A DNA stretch of 64,000 nucleotides from Hyphomicrobiales bacterium (GTDB lineage: Bacteria; Pseudomonadota; Alphaproteobacteria; Rhizobiales; Rhizobiaceae): positions 310,001 to 374,000 of the forward strand of contig UCJU01000007.1 in assembly GCA_900472925.1 (NCBI GenBank), given 5' to 3'. Positions 54,983 through 64,000 of this stretch are shown piece after piece (the stretch's first letter is position 1; each line of letters begins with the position of its first letter). Below the pieces are notes generated by a model, which saw only the letters and a program-made list of their open reading frames with translations, ran no database searches and had not been told where the DNA came from. Made by a program: the position numbers and the translations under genes.

Positions 54983-55903
54983 ATGACACGCTTCTGGTTG
55001 CTGAAAATACTGCGCACGGCGTTGACGCTGTGGTTCGTCGTGACCTTCACATTCGTCGTTCTGAGAACGTCCGGAGACCCGGTCGTCGCCCTTGTCGGGG
55101 CAGATGCAACGCCTGATGAAATCGAACAGTTTCGAGCGCTCTGGCGGCTCGATGACCCACTCTGGGTCCAATATTTTCGCTACATCGCACAGATGGCGAC
55201 GGGCCAGTTCGGCATTTCCTACCGCGACGGTCGGGAGGTCATCGACATCATTGCGGAGCGTGTGCCATGGACGATCATGCTCGGGCTGTTTGCCTATGCG
55301 GGCGCTATCCTGATCGGCATTCCGGCAGGCATCATCGCCGCCATCAAGCGTGGCTCGCCCTTCGATAATCTGATCATGGCCACAGCAGTATTCGGCTTTG
55401 CCATCCCGAATTTCTTTCTCGGCATCCTTCTCATCCTGTTGTTTTCGCTAGGCCTGCAATGGCTTCCCAGTTCGGGGACGGGAACGATATGGCATGTCCT
55501 GATGCCGGCACTGACGCTTGCGACATTTACGGCCGGAACGCTCGCGCGCTTTACGCGCTCGGCCATGCTGGAAGTGCTGGACAAGCTCTATATCCGCGCC
55601 GCAGCCGCAAAAGGGGTCAGTTACTGGAAACGCATCGTGTTCCACGCGCTTCCCAATGCGGGCATCCCGATCATCACAATTATCGGCCTTAATCTGGGCG
55701 AACTCATTGGCGGTGCGATTGTCGTGGAGACCGTGTTTGCCTGGCCCGGCGTCGGCAGATTGTTGGTTACAGCCGTGTCGTCTCGCGACCTTGCTGTCGT
55801 GCAAGCGCTGGTTCTCATCATGGCGGTCACCATGGTCATGGCCAACCTCATCGTGGACCTGCTTTATGGTTTGCTTGATCCGCGCATCCGCGTCTCGAAC
55901 TAG
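54983..55903 (+). CDS. peptide-type ABC transporter permease (DppB-like)
   Basis: The product has 306 residues, six membrane segments, with VTFTFVVLRTSGDPVVALVG near the N-terminus, GDFGxS-like GQFGISYRDGREVIDIIAER and the EAA loop (LYIRAAAAKGVSYWKRIVFH). It is the first gene of the operon. Unusually the binding-protein gene comes third, after both permeases. Confidence 0.92.
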   Translation: MTRFWLLKILRTALTLWFVVTFTFVVLRTSGDPVVALVGADATPDEIEQFRALWRLDDPLWVQYFRYIAQMATGQFGISYRDGREVIDIIAERVPWTIMLGLFAYAGAILIGIPAGIIAAIKRGSPFDNLIMATAVFGFAIPNFFLGILLILLFSLGLQWLPSSGTGTIWHVLMPALTLATFTAGTLARFTRSAMLEVLDKLYIRAAAAKGVSYWKRIVFHALPNAGIPIITIIGLNLGELIGGAIVVETVFAWPGVGRLLVTAVSSRDLAVVQALVLIMAVTMVMANLIVDLLYGLLDPRIRVSN

Positions 55904-55913
55904 GACGATCACG

Positions 55914-56750
55914 ATGAAGCGTCGCTCTCCCATTCTTATTTTTGCTGTGATCGTGCTGGCACTGGCGGTGTTCATCGCCATCGTCGGAAATATCTTCACG
56001 TCGCACGGCGTCACGCAACAGAACCTGCTTGCGCGTCTGAAGCCCCCGGCCTTCCTCGGCGGTAACCCGGATTTCCCGCTCGGAACAGATCGCATCGGTC
56101 GCGATATGGTCGCCCGCGTCATTGCCGGTTTGCAGATGTCGCTCTCTGTCGCCATAGCGGGCACGATCATCGGCGCCGTCTTCGGCTCTCTCATAGGTTT
56201 CATTGCCGCACATTTCCGTGGCTTGATGGATGAAGTGCTGATGATGCTGGTGGATTTCCAAGCATCGCTGCCGTTCATCCTTATCACGCTGACGCTTCTG
56301 GCATTCTTCGGCAACAGCCTTACCCTGTTCATTCTGCTGATGGGTCTGTTCGGGTGGGAAAAATATGCCCGTCTTTCCAGAGGCGTCGTGCTTTCGGCGG
56401 TCAATCAGCCCTATGCCAAGGCCATCGTCGCACTGGGCGCTGGCAATAGCAGGCTCTATTTGCGGCATGTGTTGCCCAATGTCGCGAGTGCCTTGATCGT
56501 TCAGGTAACGCTGACATTCCCGCAAATCATTCTGCTTGAGACATCGCTGAGCTTTCTCGGCCTCGGCATCCAGGCACCGCAGACGAGCCTCGGTCAAATC
56601 CTCGGCGATGGCCGCGACTATCTCTCGACGGCATGGTGGATTTCCGTCGTGCCCGGCACGGTGATTTTCCTCGTAACACTCTCGATGAGTATCGTCGGCG
56701 ACTGGCTGCGTGACCGGCTCGACCCGATGCTGCAGGGACGCAACGCATAA
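55914..56750 (+). CDS. peptide-type ABC transporter permease (DppC-like)
   Basis: The product has 278 residues. The DppC motif FPLGTDRIGRDMVARVIAGL is followed by the EAA-type loop (NQPYAKAIVALGAGNSRLYL) and SFLGLGIQAPQTSLGQILGD. The frame is open upstream inside the previous gene; ATG 55914 gives the normal start (MKRRSPILIFAVIVLALAV), ten bases after the previous stop. Confidence 0.92.
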   Translation: MKRRSPILIFAVIVLALAVFIAIVGNIFTSHGVTQQNLLARLKPPAFLGGNPDFPLGTDRIGRDMVARVIAGLQMSLSVAIAGTIIGAVFGSLIGFIAAHFRGLMDEVLMMLVDFQASLPFILITLTLLAFFGNSLTLFILLMGLFGWEKYARLSRGVVLSAVNQPYAKAIVALGAGNSRLYLRHVLPNVASALIVQVTLTFPQIILLETSLSFLGLGIQAPQTSLGQILGDGRDYLSTAWWISVVPGTVIFLVTLSMSIVGDWLRDRLDPMLQGRNA

Positions 56751-56781
56751 ACAAATAAAACAAGATCAAGGAAGGTGGAAC

Positions 56782-58359
56782 ATGTTTACCAGGCGTGAGG
56801 TTGGAAGTCTCCTGCTCGCAGCAGGCGCAGTCACATTGGCAGGCCGGGTGCCGTCGGCACAGGCCCAGCAACGGCCCACACTCAACATCGCCGTCGATAA
56901 TCTGTGGGCGACGATGGCCCCGATCAACGGCATCTCCACCACATCCCGACGTATCTTCCCGAATTTCTACGATACGCTGGTCGAGCGGGATTATATAAAT
57001 GACGAGAATGGTTTGATCTTCGCGCCCAAGCTGGCATCCAAGTGGGAGCAGAAGGGCAATATCTGGACATTCACTCTCCGCGAGGGCGTGAAATTTCACG
57101 ATGGCAGCGAAATGACTGCTGAGGACGCGGTCTTCACCCTGTCGCCAGAGCGTCTATGGGGGGAGAAGCCGTTCGAACCGCGCGGCAAGACATTTACGGC
57201 TGGTTTCAAGCGGGTCGAAGCAACCGGAAAATATACGTTCGAGATCGAGACCGCCGCACCAGACCCGAACATTCCAGCCAAGTTGACCGGCTATATCGGC
57301 TTCGTGGTGCCGAAGAGATACTATCTGGAAGTGGGCGTCGATGCCTTTGGTCAAAAGCCCATCGGTACGGGGCCTTACAAGGTCACAACCTTCCGTTCAG
57401 GCGAAATCATGGTCCTCGATGCGTTCGATGAATACTGGGCTGGGCCTCCTCCGGCGCAGAAGGTCAACTGGAAAATTATTCCCGAGTTTGCTGCACGCAT
57501 GGCCGGTCTGGTCTCGAAGGAATTCGACTTCATCGTCAATATTCCGACCGATCAGGAAGCATCGCTGGAAAGCTATGATGGTGTGACGCTGAAGCGTGTT
57601 CTCGCGGATAACTACCCGGCGATTGCGTTCAACACGCGGCCAGACCCCGTGGACAATCCGCTGGTCGATCCGAACCTGCGTTACGCCATGGTTCAGGCCA
57701 TCGATATGAATGCCATCGTTCAGGCGCTGTTCAACGGAACGACCGAACATCCAGCCGTGCCCTTCAACTTCAAGGAATACGGCAAGTTCTACGATCCGAA
57801 TTTGCCGGTCAAGCTTCCCTATGATGTCGAAGCCGCGAAGGCGCTGGTCGCCAAGACGAAATACAAGGGTGAGACGCTGATCTGGCACATCACGCGCCAG
57901 TTCTATCCGAACTACGAGGCGGCTGCCGAAATCATGATCGAGCAATGGCGCGAAATCGGCGTCAATGTGCAGGCGCAGGTGCTGGATAATTTCGAACTGG
58001 TCTATCGTCGGCCGTACCACATGATGAACATGTCGATGAGTTCGGATTTCATTCCGGGCGACCCCTATCAGCCGCTCTGGCTGGATTGGGGTCCGACGGC
58101 GTCGCGCTCGACGGCAAGCTGGAAGACCTGGGATCCAACGCCCGAATTTCTCGATCTCGGCAAGAAGTTCGATGCCGCGACGAATTTCGAGGAGCGCAAA
58201 GCTGCGTATCTCGCCCTTTCCGACGAGTGGCAGCGCGTCACGCCGGGCTATTACATGTGGAAGAGCGTCTATAATTGCGCCCACCGGTCTGGCATCGAGT
58301 TCCGCCTCAAGCCGAATGGCGAAATGCGCATCTACGGCGACTACTTCAAGCTGGTGTGA
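56782..58359 (+). CDS. peptide-type ABC transporter substrate-binding protein (SBP family 5)
   Basis: The product has 525 residues with a Tat-type signal (TRREVGSLLLAAGAVTLAGR) ending SAQAQ. SBP_bac_5 marks are WTFTLREGVKFHDGSEMTAE, DAVFTLSPER and IGTGPYKVTTFRSGE. GGAAGG upstream supports ATG 56782 over the longer frame from 56710. It captures the periplasmic ligand for the permease pair. Its stop overlaps the creatininase-like gene start (TGATG). Confidence 0.92.
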   Translation: MFTRREVGSLLLAAGAVTLAGRVPSAQAQQRPTLNIAVDNLWATMAPINGISTTSRRIFPNFYDTLVERDYINDENGLIFAPKLASKWEQKGNIWTFTLREGVKFHDGSEMTAEDAVFTLSPERLWGEKPFEPRGKTFTAGFKRVEATGKYTFEIETAAPDPNIPAKLTGYIGFVVPKRYYLEVGVDAFGQKPIGTGPYKVTTFRSGEIMVLDAFDEYWAGPPPAQKVNWKIIPEFAARMAGLVSKEFDFIVNIPTDQEASLESYDGVTLKRVLADNYPAIAFNTRPDPVDNPLVDPNLRYAMVQAIDMNAIVQALFNGTTEHPAVPFNFKEYGKFYDPNLPVKLPYDVEAAKALVAKTKYKGETLIWHITRQFYPNYEAAAEIMIEQWREIGVNVQAQVLDNFELVYRRPYHMMNMSMSSDFIPGDPYQPLWLDWGPTASRSTASWKTWDPTPEFLDLGKKFDAATNFEERKAAYLALSDEWQRVTPGYYMWKSVYNCAHRSGIEFRLKPNGEMRIYGDYFKLV

Positions 58360-59180
58360 TGGGCAACATGCGCAAGAACGCCCTGAAAGACATGACGTTC
58401 GCGGAGTTTCGCGAACGTCTCCCGGAAAAACCCGTGATCCTTCTGCCATTCGGCAGTCAGGAAGAGCAGGGGCCACACGCTCCCATGGGTGATTTCATGC
58501 TGACGGAAGCCATCGCGCTCAAGGTGGCCGAGGCCTCTGGCGCCATTGTGGCACCCACGGTGCCGTTCGGTTATGCGGATTTCTTCAAAACCATTCCCGG
58601 CGGCATCCAGTTGCGGCCCGCGACCTTCATGGCTCTTGTGGAGGATATGGTCGCAGCCTTTCTGGATCACGGCATCGATCATATCCTCATCCTCAATGGC
58701 CATACGACCAATGCGTCGCTGATTGATCAGGTCGTTCGGCGCGTTCGTGCAGAACGCGGCGTTTCGGTGGCATCGATCAATCTGTGGCAATCGATACCGG
58801 ACGCCCTGTGGCAGGAACTGCATGGCCCGGCCCCTGCTGCGGCACGCGGCCATGGCGCGGAGCCGCTGACCTCCGTCTATATGCATCTGTTTCCGGAGTT
58901 GTTGCGCATTGACCTTGCAAGACCAGCCCGTCGCGCCAAGGCATTCGGGCTTGCCACGGGTGGTGTCAACACCATCCAGTTCGAAGGCATGCCGGTGAAT
59001 GTGCCGCTCAACTGCCATGAAGTGAATGCCGATGGCATGCTGGGTGGCGATCCGCTGCTCGCAACGGCCGAAAAAGGCGAGCGGATCGTTGAGCATCTCG
59101 TCGGCTTTTGCAGCCGGTTCGTGGACCACATGCGCGCTTTCGACATGCGCTCACCGTCTCAAACACATAAGGCGATCTGA
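58359..59180 (+). CDS. creatininase-family amidohydrolase
   Basis: The product has 273 residues. The family signature PVILLPFGSQEEQGPHAPMG holds the first metal ligands (Glu, His) with D following in MGDFML; LILNGHTTNASL gives the next His, and GHGAEPLTSVYMHL and NCHEVNADGMLGGDPLLA the C-terminal ligands. The family opens cyclic amides (creatinine) or deformylates pyrimidine intermediates using Zn or Mn. ATG 58359 is coupled to the binding-protein stop. Here it could open a lactam or remove an acyl group from the imported compound. Confidence 0.87.
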   Translation: MGNMRKNALKDMTFAEFRERLPEKPVILLPFGSQEEQGPHAPMGDFMLTEAIALKVAEASGAIVAPTVPFGYADFFKTIPGGIQLRPATFMALVEDMVAAFLDHGIDHILILNGHTTNASLIDQVVRRVRAERGVSVASINLWQSIPDALWQELHGPAPAAARGHGAEPLTSVYMHLFPELLRIDLARPARRAKAFGLATGGVNTIQFEGMPVNVPLNCHEVNADGMLGGDPLLATAEKGERIVEHLVGFCSRFVDHMRAFDMRSPSQTHKAI

Positions 59181-59182
59181 CC

Positions 59183-60820
59183 ATGAGTGACGTAAGGCTG
59201 TCGATCGATCACTTGAGCGTTCCCCTGCCGCAGGGCGCAGAGCGCGGCTTTGCAGTCGAGGACCTGTCCCTGACTGTCGCCAAAGGTGAAATACTCTGCA
59301 TCGTGGGCGAATCCGGTTCCGGCAAATCCCTGACGGCGCTTGCCACCATGGGATTGCTGCCCAGCAATCTCGGCAAGCCAAGCGGAAAGGTCATATTCGA
59401 GGACAAGAACCTCCTGACGATTGATGACGCGACAAGGCGCAGCATCACCGGGTGCAGAATCGCGATGATTTTTCAGGAGCCGACAGCCGCGCTCAACCCA
59501 ATCTTCCGCATCGGCGAGCAGGTGTCCGAGGCGTTTCGGGTCCATACGTCTCTCTCGAACTCAGAGATCAAGGAGCGGGTCATCAAGCTGTTCCAGGAAG
59601 TGCAACTGCCCAACCCTGAACAGATATTCCATTCCTATCCCCATCAACTATCCGGTGGCCAATGCCAGCGCGTGATGATTGCCACGGCGCTCGCGCTCGA
59701 ACCATCCGTCCTGATTGCGGACGAGCCGACGACGGCGCTGGATGTGACGACGCAGGCGCAAATCCTCAAGCTGATGCTCGAATTGAGAGAGCGGCACGAA
59801 ACAGGCATTATTTTCATCACCCACGACTTCGGCGTAGTGGCTGAAATTGCCGACCGCGTGGCGGTCATGCAGAAGGGCAGACTCATCGAGATCGGATCGC
59901 GGGACGAGGTTCTCAATTATCCGCAACAGGATTACACGAAAAGATTGCTGGCAGCGGTGCCAACGCTCACACCTCGAAAGGAGCGGGAGGGGCTGGGAAC
60001 GCCCGTTCTCATCGCAAAAAACATCATCAAGACGTTTTCCTTGTCAGGCGTTTTCGGGTCTGGTCGTGTCGTCAAGGCAGTAGACGATGTCGATATCACC
60101 ATCCGCCGCGGTGAAACGCTGGGGCTTGTCGGTGAGTCGGGTTCGGGTAAATCGACGCTGGCGCAATGCGTCATTCGCCTTATTCAGCCGGAAAGCGGCG
60201 ATATCGTCATTTCGGATGGCGATTTCTCGGGCCTGCGCGGCAAAGCGCTACGTGAAGCCCGACGGAAAGTCCAGATCGTCTTTCAAGACCCCTATACGGC
60301 GCTTGATCCGCGTCAGTGTATCGGGGATGCCATTGCCGAAGGGACTATCGTCCACGGTCTGGACAGGAAAGCCGCCATGCAGCGTGCACTCGATCTGCTG
60401 GAAGCGTGCGGTCTGGATCGTGCTTCGGCGACCCGGTTTCCGCATGAATTTTCCGGCGGGCAGAGACAGCGTATCTGCATTGCACGCGCGCTTGCCGTCG
60501 AGCCGGAACTGTTGATCGCCGACGAGTCCGTGTCCGCTCTCGATGTTTCGGTGCAGGCGCAGGTGCTGGAACTTCTGGCAAAAATGCAGGCACGGCTTGG
60601 TTTCGGCATCCTGTTCATCACGCATGATTTGCGGGTTGCGAGCCAGATTTGCGACAACATCGCCGTTATGCGTCAAGGTCGCATCGTTGAGAGGGGTGAT
60701 CCGGCATCGCTGTTTGGCGCGCCAAAGGATGCCTACACGAGAGAATTGCTTGCCGCAGTTCCGGGCAAGGGCTGGCAACACAAGCCGGAAGCCGCCAAAA
60801 TCGCAGAGGACCTGTCATGA
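59183..60820 (+). CDS. peptide-type ABC transporter, fused double ATPase
   Basis: The product has 545 residues. Domain 1: Walker [10 protein letters not shown], signature [17 protein letters not shown], Walker [13 protein letters not shown]. Domain 2: [37 protein letters not shown]. The second Walker B has DES rather than DEP, as seen in some DppF proteins. It starts two bases after the creatininase-like stop and overlaps the RraA-like gene by four bases. Confidence 0.92.
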   Translation: MSDVRLSIDHLSVPLPQGAERGFAVEDLSLTVAKGEILCIVGESGSGKSLTALATMGLLPSNLGKPSGKVIFEDKNLLTIDDATRRSITGCRIAMIFQEPTAALNPIFRIGEQVSEAFRVHTSLSNSEIKERVIKLFQEVQLPNPEQIFHSYPHQLSGGQCQRVMIATALALEPSVLIADEPTTALDVTTQAQILKLMLELRERHETGIIFITHDFGVVAEIADRVAVMQKGRLIEIGSRDEVLNYPQQDYTKRLLAAVPTLTPRKEREGLGTPVLIAKNIIKTFSLSGVFGSGRVVKAVDDVDITIRRGETLGLVGESGSGKSTLAQCVIRLIQPESGDIVISDGDFSGLRGKALREARRKVQIVFQDPYTALDPRQCIGDAIAEGTIVHGLDRKAAMQRALDLLEACGLDRASATRFPHEFSGGQRQRICIARALAVEPELLIADESVSALDVSVQAQVLELLAKMQARLGFGILFITHDLRVASQICDNIAVMRQGRIVERGDPASLFGAPKDAYTRELLAAVPGKGWQHKPEAAKIAEDLS

Positions 60821-61494
60821 AGAAGTACCATATCGGCGCCCAACCCAAGCAGATCGACCCCGAGCTGATCGCCAAGTTCGAAAGCGTCGAGGTTGCCACC
60901 ATCGGGCATTTTCGCCACCGTGGTTTCGTCCATCACTCCATCACACCCGTTGTCGATGCAGGCCGTACATTGGTCGGCACTGCCGTGACCGTTGCCATTC
61001 CCGCCACGGATTCCACCTTGCTACACCATGCGGTTTCCGTCATCCGCCCGGGCGACTTTCTCTTCGTCGATCGCCTCGGCGATAACAGGCACGCCTGCAT
61101 CGGCGGGGGTGTGGCATTTGCCATCAAAACCGCTGGAGCCATAGGCGTCGTCATAGACGGGCCGTGCACGGATGTTGAGGAAATCATCGAACTGGACATG
61201 CCCTTGTGGTCGCGCGGCGTGTCCGGCATCACAACCCGGCTGAACGATCTGGGTGGCTCGCTCAACCTTCCTGTTTCCTGCGGCAATGTGCCTGTCATGC
61301 CGGGAGATGTGGTCATTGCAGATTCTAGCGGCATCCTCGTCATCCCTCTCGATGAGGCGGAAGAGGTCTTGGAAGAAGCAATGATCCGGCAGGCGCGGGC
61401 GGGGCGCAACAAGGGCAAGATCGAGGCTGGCGAGAAGCTTGGCGATCTCTCTGGCGCAAGCCGCATGGTGGCAGCGGCGCTGGAGGCAAAGTGA
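60817..61494 (+). CDS. RraA-like protein (HMG/oxaloacetate aldolase fold), catalytic Arg missing
   Basis: The product has 225 residues of the RraA/HMG-aldolase family: VATIGHFRHRGFVHHSITPV, TLVGTAVTVAIPATDSTLLH, GVAFAIKTAGAIGVVIDGP. The family normally has an R-D pair after VIDGxx (as in GAVRDV); here it reads GPCTDVEEI, so the Arg is replaced by Thr while the Asp remains. That makes ordinary class II aldolase activity doubtful. The role may be another lyase or a regulator. It is coupled to the genes on either side (ATGA and TGATG). Confidence 0.82.
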   Translation: MKKYHIGAQPKQIDPELIAKFESVEVATIGHFRHRGFVHHSITPVVDAGRTLVGTAVTVAIPATDSTLLHHAVSVIRPGDFLFVDRLGDNRHACIGGGVAFAIKTAGAIGVVIDGPCTDVEEIIELDMPLWSRGVSGITTRLNDLGGSLNLPVSCGNVPVMPGDVVIADSSGILVIPLDEAEEVLEEAMIRQARAGRNKGKIEAGEKLGDLSGASRMVAAALEAK

Positions 61495-63041
61495 TGGAAA
61501 ATCCACAATTCGATCATCTGCGCGTCGAGCGGAGCACGACTCGCAAGACGCCGGGTGTCAGCCCAAAAGGGGTCGTTACATCCCAGCATTTCGTCGCGGC
61601 GGAAGCCGGTGCCGCGGTATTGCGCGCTGGTGGAAATGCCGTCGATGCGGCTGTGACCGCAGCCTTCACCCTGCAGACGGTCGAACCGTGGATGACCAGC
61701 CTTGCCGCATGCGGTTACATGCTGGTGGCTCAGCCCGATGGAACGGTCGATACGATCGAATTTACCGGGCGTGTGCCGTCCTCTGTCGATGTTGATTTTT
61801 ACCGGCCTGACCCCACCATCAAGACATTCATCGGTCACCCCGCCTCGGTAGAAAGCCGCAATGTGGACGGGTTCACTGCAGCGGTCGTGCCCGGCTGCGT
61901 ACGCGGATTTGCGGAGGCGCTGAAGCGCTATGGCACGATCGGTTTCGACGCTGCACTCGCACCGGCCATCGAACGTGCCCGAAAAGGTCTCGTCGTTGAC
62001 TGGCACACAACACTCGCCATCGCCATTGCAGCATCCGGTCTTGCGAAGGACGAAGGCGCACGCAGCGTGTTCATGCCGGATGGTTACCCGCCGGAACCCG
62101 GCACCGTTCTGCCGTTGACGGCGCTCGCCGAAACATTGGAGACACTGGCGAAGGATGGTCCGGACGCGCTTTATGGCGGTGCCATTGGCCAGAAGCTGAT
62201 TGCAGATTTGCATGCGGGCGGCAGCTTCATGACGCTTGACGATCTCACGGCTTACGAAGCGCGGCTTTACCCGGCACGAAGCATGGCCTTGCAGGACAAG
62301 ACTGTCCATGTTGCAGGAGAGACGAGTGCCGGGCAACGCCTGTTCGATGCCCTGGCCTTCTTCGACAAGACCCGTGGCATCGGCCCGGTGGATGCCGGAT
62401 TCTTTACCGCGATGTCTCAGGCCCTGTGGGAATCCTTTGGCGCTCACCGCCGCAGGCTCAACCCGGCGGAAACCACCAACAAAACCAGCACGACGCAGGT
62501 TAATGCCGTGGACAGCGCAGGACGGATGGTGGCCATCACCTTCACCTTGCTGAACCGGTTCGGCGCGCGGGCTTTGTCCTCCTCCACCGGCATTCTGCTG
62601 AACAACGGCATGTCCTGGTTCGATCCGACCCCCGGTCGTGCCAATTCCCTAAAGCCGAATGCCTATGCGCCGAGCAATATGTGCCCGGTTGTCCTCACCG
62701 ATTCCGATGGCGCCATCGCGGCCTATGGAGCCGCCGGCGGCAACCAGATCGTGCCATCGCTTGCGCAACTGACCGGCATGGTCGTGCATGCCGGAATGGA
62801 CATCGAAGATGCGATGAACACCCCGCGCATGACGACGGGTCCTCACGCCGATATCATCGTCAATGTCGATATGCCTGCTGGCTACATCGCCGCGCTGTCG
62901 CAGATCGCCAAGGTCAAAGCCGCAGCACAGGTGGTTTTTCCACGGCCTTTTGCGGCACCGGGCATGGTTGGCCGTCGTGGCGAAAGCTTCATCGGCATGG
63001 CGGACACCACCTATCCTGCGGCTTACGCTGCCCCTGCATGA
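61494..63041 (+). CDS. gamma-glutamyltransferase family protein, cytoplasmic
   Basis: The product has 515 residues. The N-terminal half shows GVVTSQHFVAAEAGAAVLRA, GGNAVDAAVTAAFTLQTVEP. The self-cleavage and catalytic Thr site is KTSTTQVNAVDSAGRMVAIT (Thr near residue 333); ALSSSTGILLNNGMSWFDP follows. No signal peptide is present, unlike E. coli Ggt, so it should act in the cytoplasm after uptake. The family hydrolyses or transfers gamma-glutamyl groups; related amidases and acylases also occur. ATG 61494 overlaps the preceding stop. Confidence 0.87.
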   Translation: MENPQFDHLRVERSTTRKTPGVSPKGVVTSQHFVAAEAGAAVLRAGGNAVDAAVTAAFTLQTVEPWMTSLAACGYMLVAQPDGTVDTIEFTGRVPSSVDVDFYRPDPTIKTFIGHPASVESRNVDGFTAAVVPGCVRGFAEALKRYGTIGFDAALAPAIERARKGLVVDWHTTLAIAIAASGLAKDEGARSVFMPDGYPPEPGTVLPLTALAETLETLAKDGPDALYGGAIGQKLIADLHAGGSFMTLDDLTAYEARLYPARSMALQDKTVHVAGETSAGQRLFDALAFFDKTRGIGPVDAGFFTAMSQALWESFGAHRRRLNPAETTNKTSTTQVNAVDSAGRMVAITFTLLNRFGARALSSSTGILLNNGMSWFDPTPGRANSLKPNAYAPSNMCPVVLTDSDGAIAAYGAAGGNQIVPSLAQLTGMVVHAGMDIEDAMNTPRMTTGPHADIIVNVDMPAGYIAALSQIAKVKAAAQVVFPRPFAAPGMVGRRGESFIGMADTTYPAAYAAPA

Positions 63042-63944
63042 ATGGAATATGGCATGAAAGATTTTTCGATTTCGCCTCTCGATATCGATGGCGTTCTGTC
63101 CATCATGCCGCCAAGCGCGCCTGCTATCCCCATGGTGTTCGACTCGCCCCATAGCGGCCTGATGATTCCAACGGATTTCGAGCGGGTCGCCTCAGACGAA
63201 CTGGTGCTGGTGGCGTCCGATACCTATGTCGATGACCTGTTCGGCTTTGCCCCTGCCATTGGCGCTCGGATGCTTCTGGCTCACTTCCCTCGAAGCTTTC
63301 TCGATCTCAATCGGTCACTGCAAGACGTCGATCTGGAGCTTGTCGATGGCCCATGGCCGCATGCGGTGCGAGACAGTGCTTCGGCGCGTCGCGGGATGGG
63401 CCTGACATGGCGTTTCGCCTGGGGAGACCAACCCATGTATGGCCGCAAACTGACCGTCAGCGAACTTGAAAAACGCATCGACACCTATTGGCGTCCCTAT
63501 CATCAGCAATTGGTCCGGTTGCTGGACGAGACCTACGACGCCTTCGGTCGCGTCTATCATGTCAACTGCCACTCTATGCCAGCCATAGGCCACGCCCTGT
63601 CACCCGATCCGGCAGGAACGGTGCGAAAGGACATCGTTGTTGGAGATTACGACGGGACGAGCAGTGAGCCGGAATTCGTGCAACTGGTCATCAGGACGCT
63701 GGAAAGTTTCGGCTATTCCGTGTCTCTCAACGTGCCGTTTCGCGGTGCCGAACTCGTTTCCGCCTATAACGCACCAGAGAAAAACCGCCACAGCATCCAG
63801 ATCGAGCTTAACCGCAGGCTTTATATGGACGAGGTGACCCGAGAGAAGACGGCCGGTTATGAGGAGCTGAAGGGAAACCTTGCCAGACTTGGCACAGTCC
63901 TCCAAGATTATGCTGTCTCAAATGACAGTTCGGACAAGCCATGA
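63042..63944 (+). CDS. N-formylglutamate amidohydrolase-like (HutG-type)
   Basis: The product has 300 residues (or 296 from the ATG at 63054, which has a better ribosome-binding site). Family motifs: VFDSPHSGLMIPTDF (His), SFLDLNRSLQDVDLELVDG, RVYHVNCHSMPAIG (His), and KNRHSIQIELNRRLYMDE near the end. It hydrolyses N-formyl-L-glutamate to glutamate and formate in histidine degradation; here no hut genes are near. Placed after the gamma-glutamyltransferase-like gene, it suggests a glutamate-derived product of the imported compound. Confidence 0.87.
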   Translation: MEYGMKDFSISPLDIDGVLSIMPPSAPAIPMVFDSPHSGLMIPTDFERVASDELVLVASDTYVDDLFGFAPAIGARMLLAHFPRSFLDLNRSLQDVDLELVDGPWPHAVRDSASARRGMGLTWRFAWGDQPMYGRKLTVSELEKRIDTYWRPYHQQLVRLLDETYDAFGRVYHVNCHSMPAIGHALSPDPAGTVRKDIVVGDYDGTSSEPEFVQLVIRTLESFGYSVSLNVPFRGAELVSAYNAPEKNRHSIQIELNRRLYMDEVTREKTAGYEELKGNLARLGTVLQDYAVSNDSSDKP

Positions 63945-64000
63945 GCTGCGCGCTTAGCGTGACCCCTCATCAACCACTGCCAATGCAGTAGTCTGCAAGA

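Noticed and set aside
57397-58476. 359-codon minus-strand frame inside the second binding-protein gene
   Set aside because: It mirrors a gene with a signal peptide and SBP family motifs and lacks any of its own.
60933-62447. Long open frame (504 codons) on the minus strand across the RraA-like and GGT-like genes
   Set aside because: The plus-strand genes have conserved catalytic motifs and coupled starts; the antisense product has no recognisable domain and a composition typical of an antisense shadow.

Overview
The window looks like accessory chromosome or large-replicon DNA of an alphaproteobacterium of the order Rhizobiales, most likely an Agrobacterium/Rhizobium relative. The signs are an HWE-type histidine kinase, an IalB-family protein, an FrcBCA-like sugar importer, two peptide-type ABC operons with fused ATPases, many LysR-type regulators each facing a small operon, ATGA gene overlaps, and several GTG/TTG starts. 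This is inferred from family content, not from a database match. I saw no rRNA, tRNA, CRISPR array or replication origin.

Layout. 0-1.4 kb: end of a Ugp-like ABC operon with a phosphodiesterase. 1.4-2.5 kb: IS debris and a heptamer tandem repeat. 2.5-4.6 kb: split chromate transporter with a divergent LysR gene. 4.9-10.9 kb: signalling cluster (GAF-PAS-GGDEF-EAL protein, soluble PAS chemoreceptor with a CheR-tether tail, HWE kinase). 10.9-15 kb: small proteins, a PRC-barrel exported protein, a polysaccharide flippase and a glycosyltransferase. 15-19.5 kb: redox genes (NmrA-like, aldo/keto reductase) with LysR regulators and an HxlR pseudogene. 19.6-20.3 kb: two abutting IS remnants. 20.3-28.5 kb: peptide-type ABC operon ending in a CocE-like hydrolase, with a divergent HTH regulator. 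29.2-38 kb: sugar ABC operon with a PHP-like phosphotriesterase homologue, a glutamine-amidotransferase-like protein, a PfkB kinase, a BtpA/SgcQ protein and an M20 amidohydrolase, controlled by an XRE-cupin regulator. 38.2-47.9 kb: small LysR- or MarR-controlled oxidoreductase, hydrolase and efflux modules. 48-53.9 kb: a glyoxalase-like protein, then an autotransporter adhesin plus an IalB protein between two IS3 fragments. 53.9-63.9 kb: LysR gene and a second peptide-type ABC operon carrying creatininase-like, RraA-like, gamma-glutamyltransferase-like and N-formylglutamate-amidohydrolase-like enzymes.

The window works as a chain of uptake-and-catabolism cassettes, each with its own regulator and separated by eroded genes and IS fragments. 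The two best candidates for an undescribed system are the 29.2-38 kb operon, which combines a sugar importer, a sugar kinase and amide/ester hydrolases under three copies of a TTCAAG-N3-CTTGAA operator, and the 55-64 kb operon, which pairs an oligopeptide importer with enzymes expected to act on gamma-glutamyl, lactam or N-acyl-glutamate bonds. Their substrates cannot be read from the sequence.
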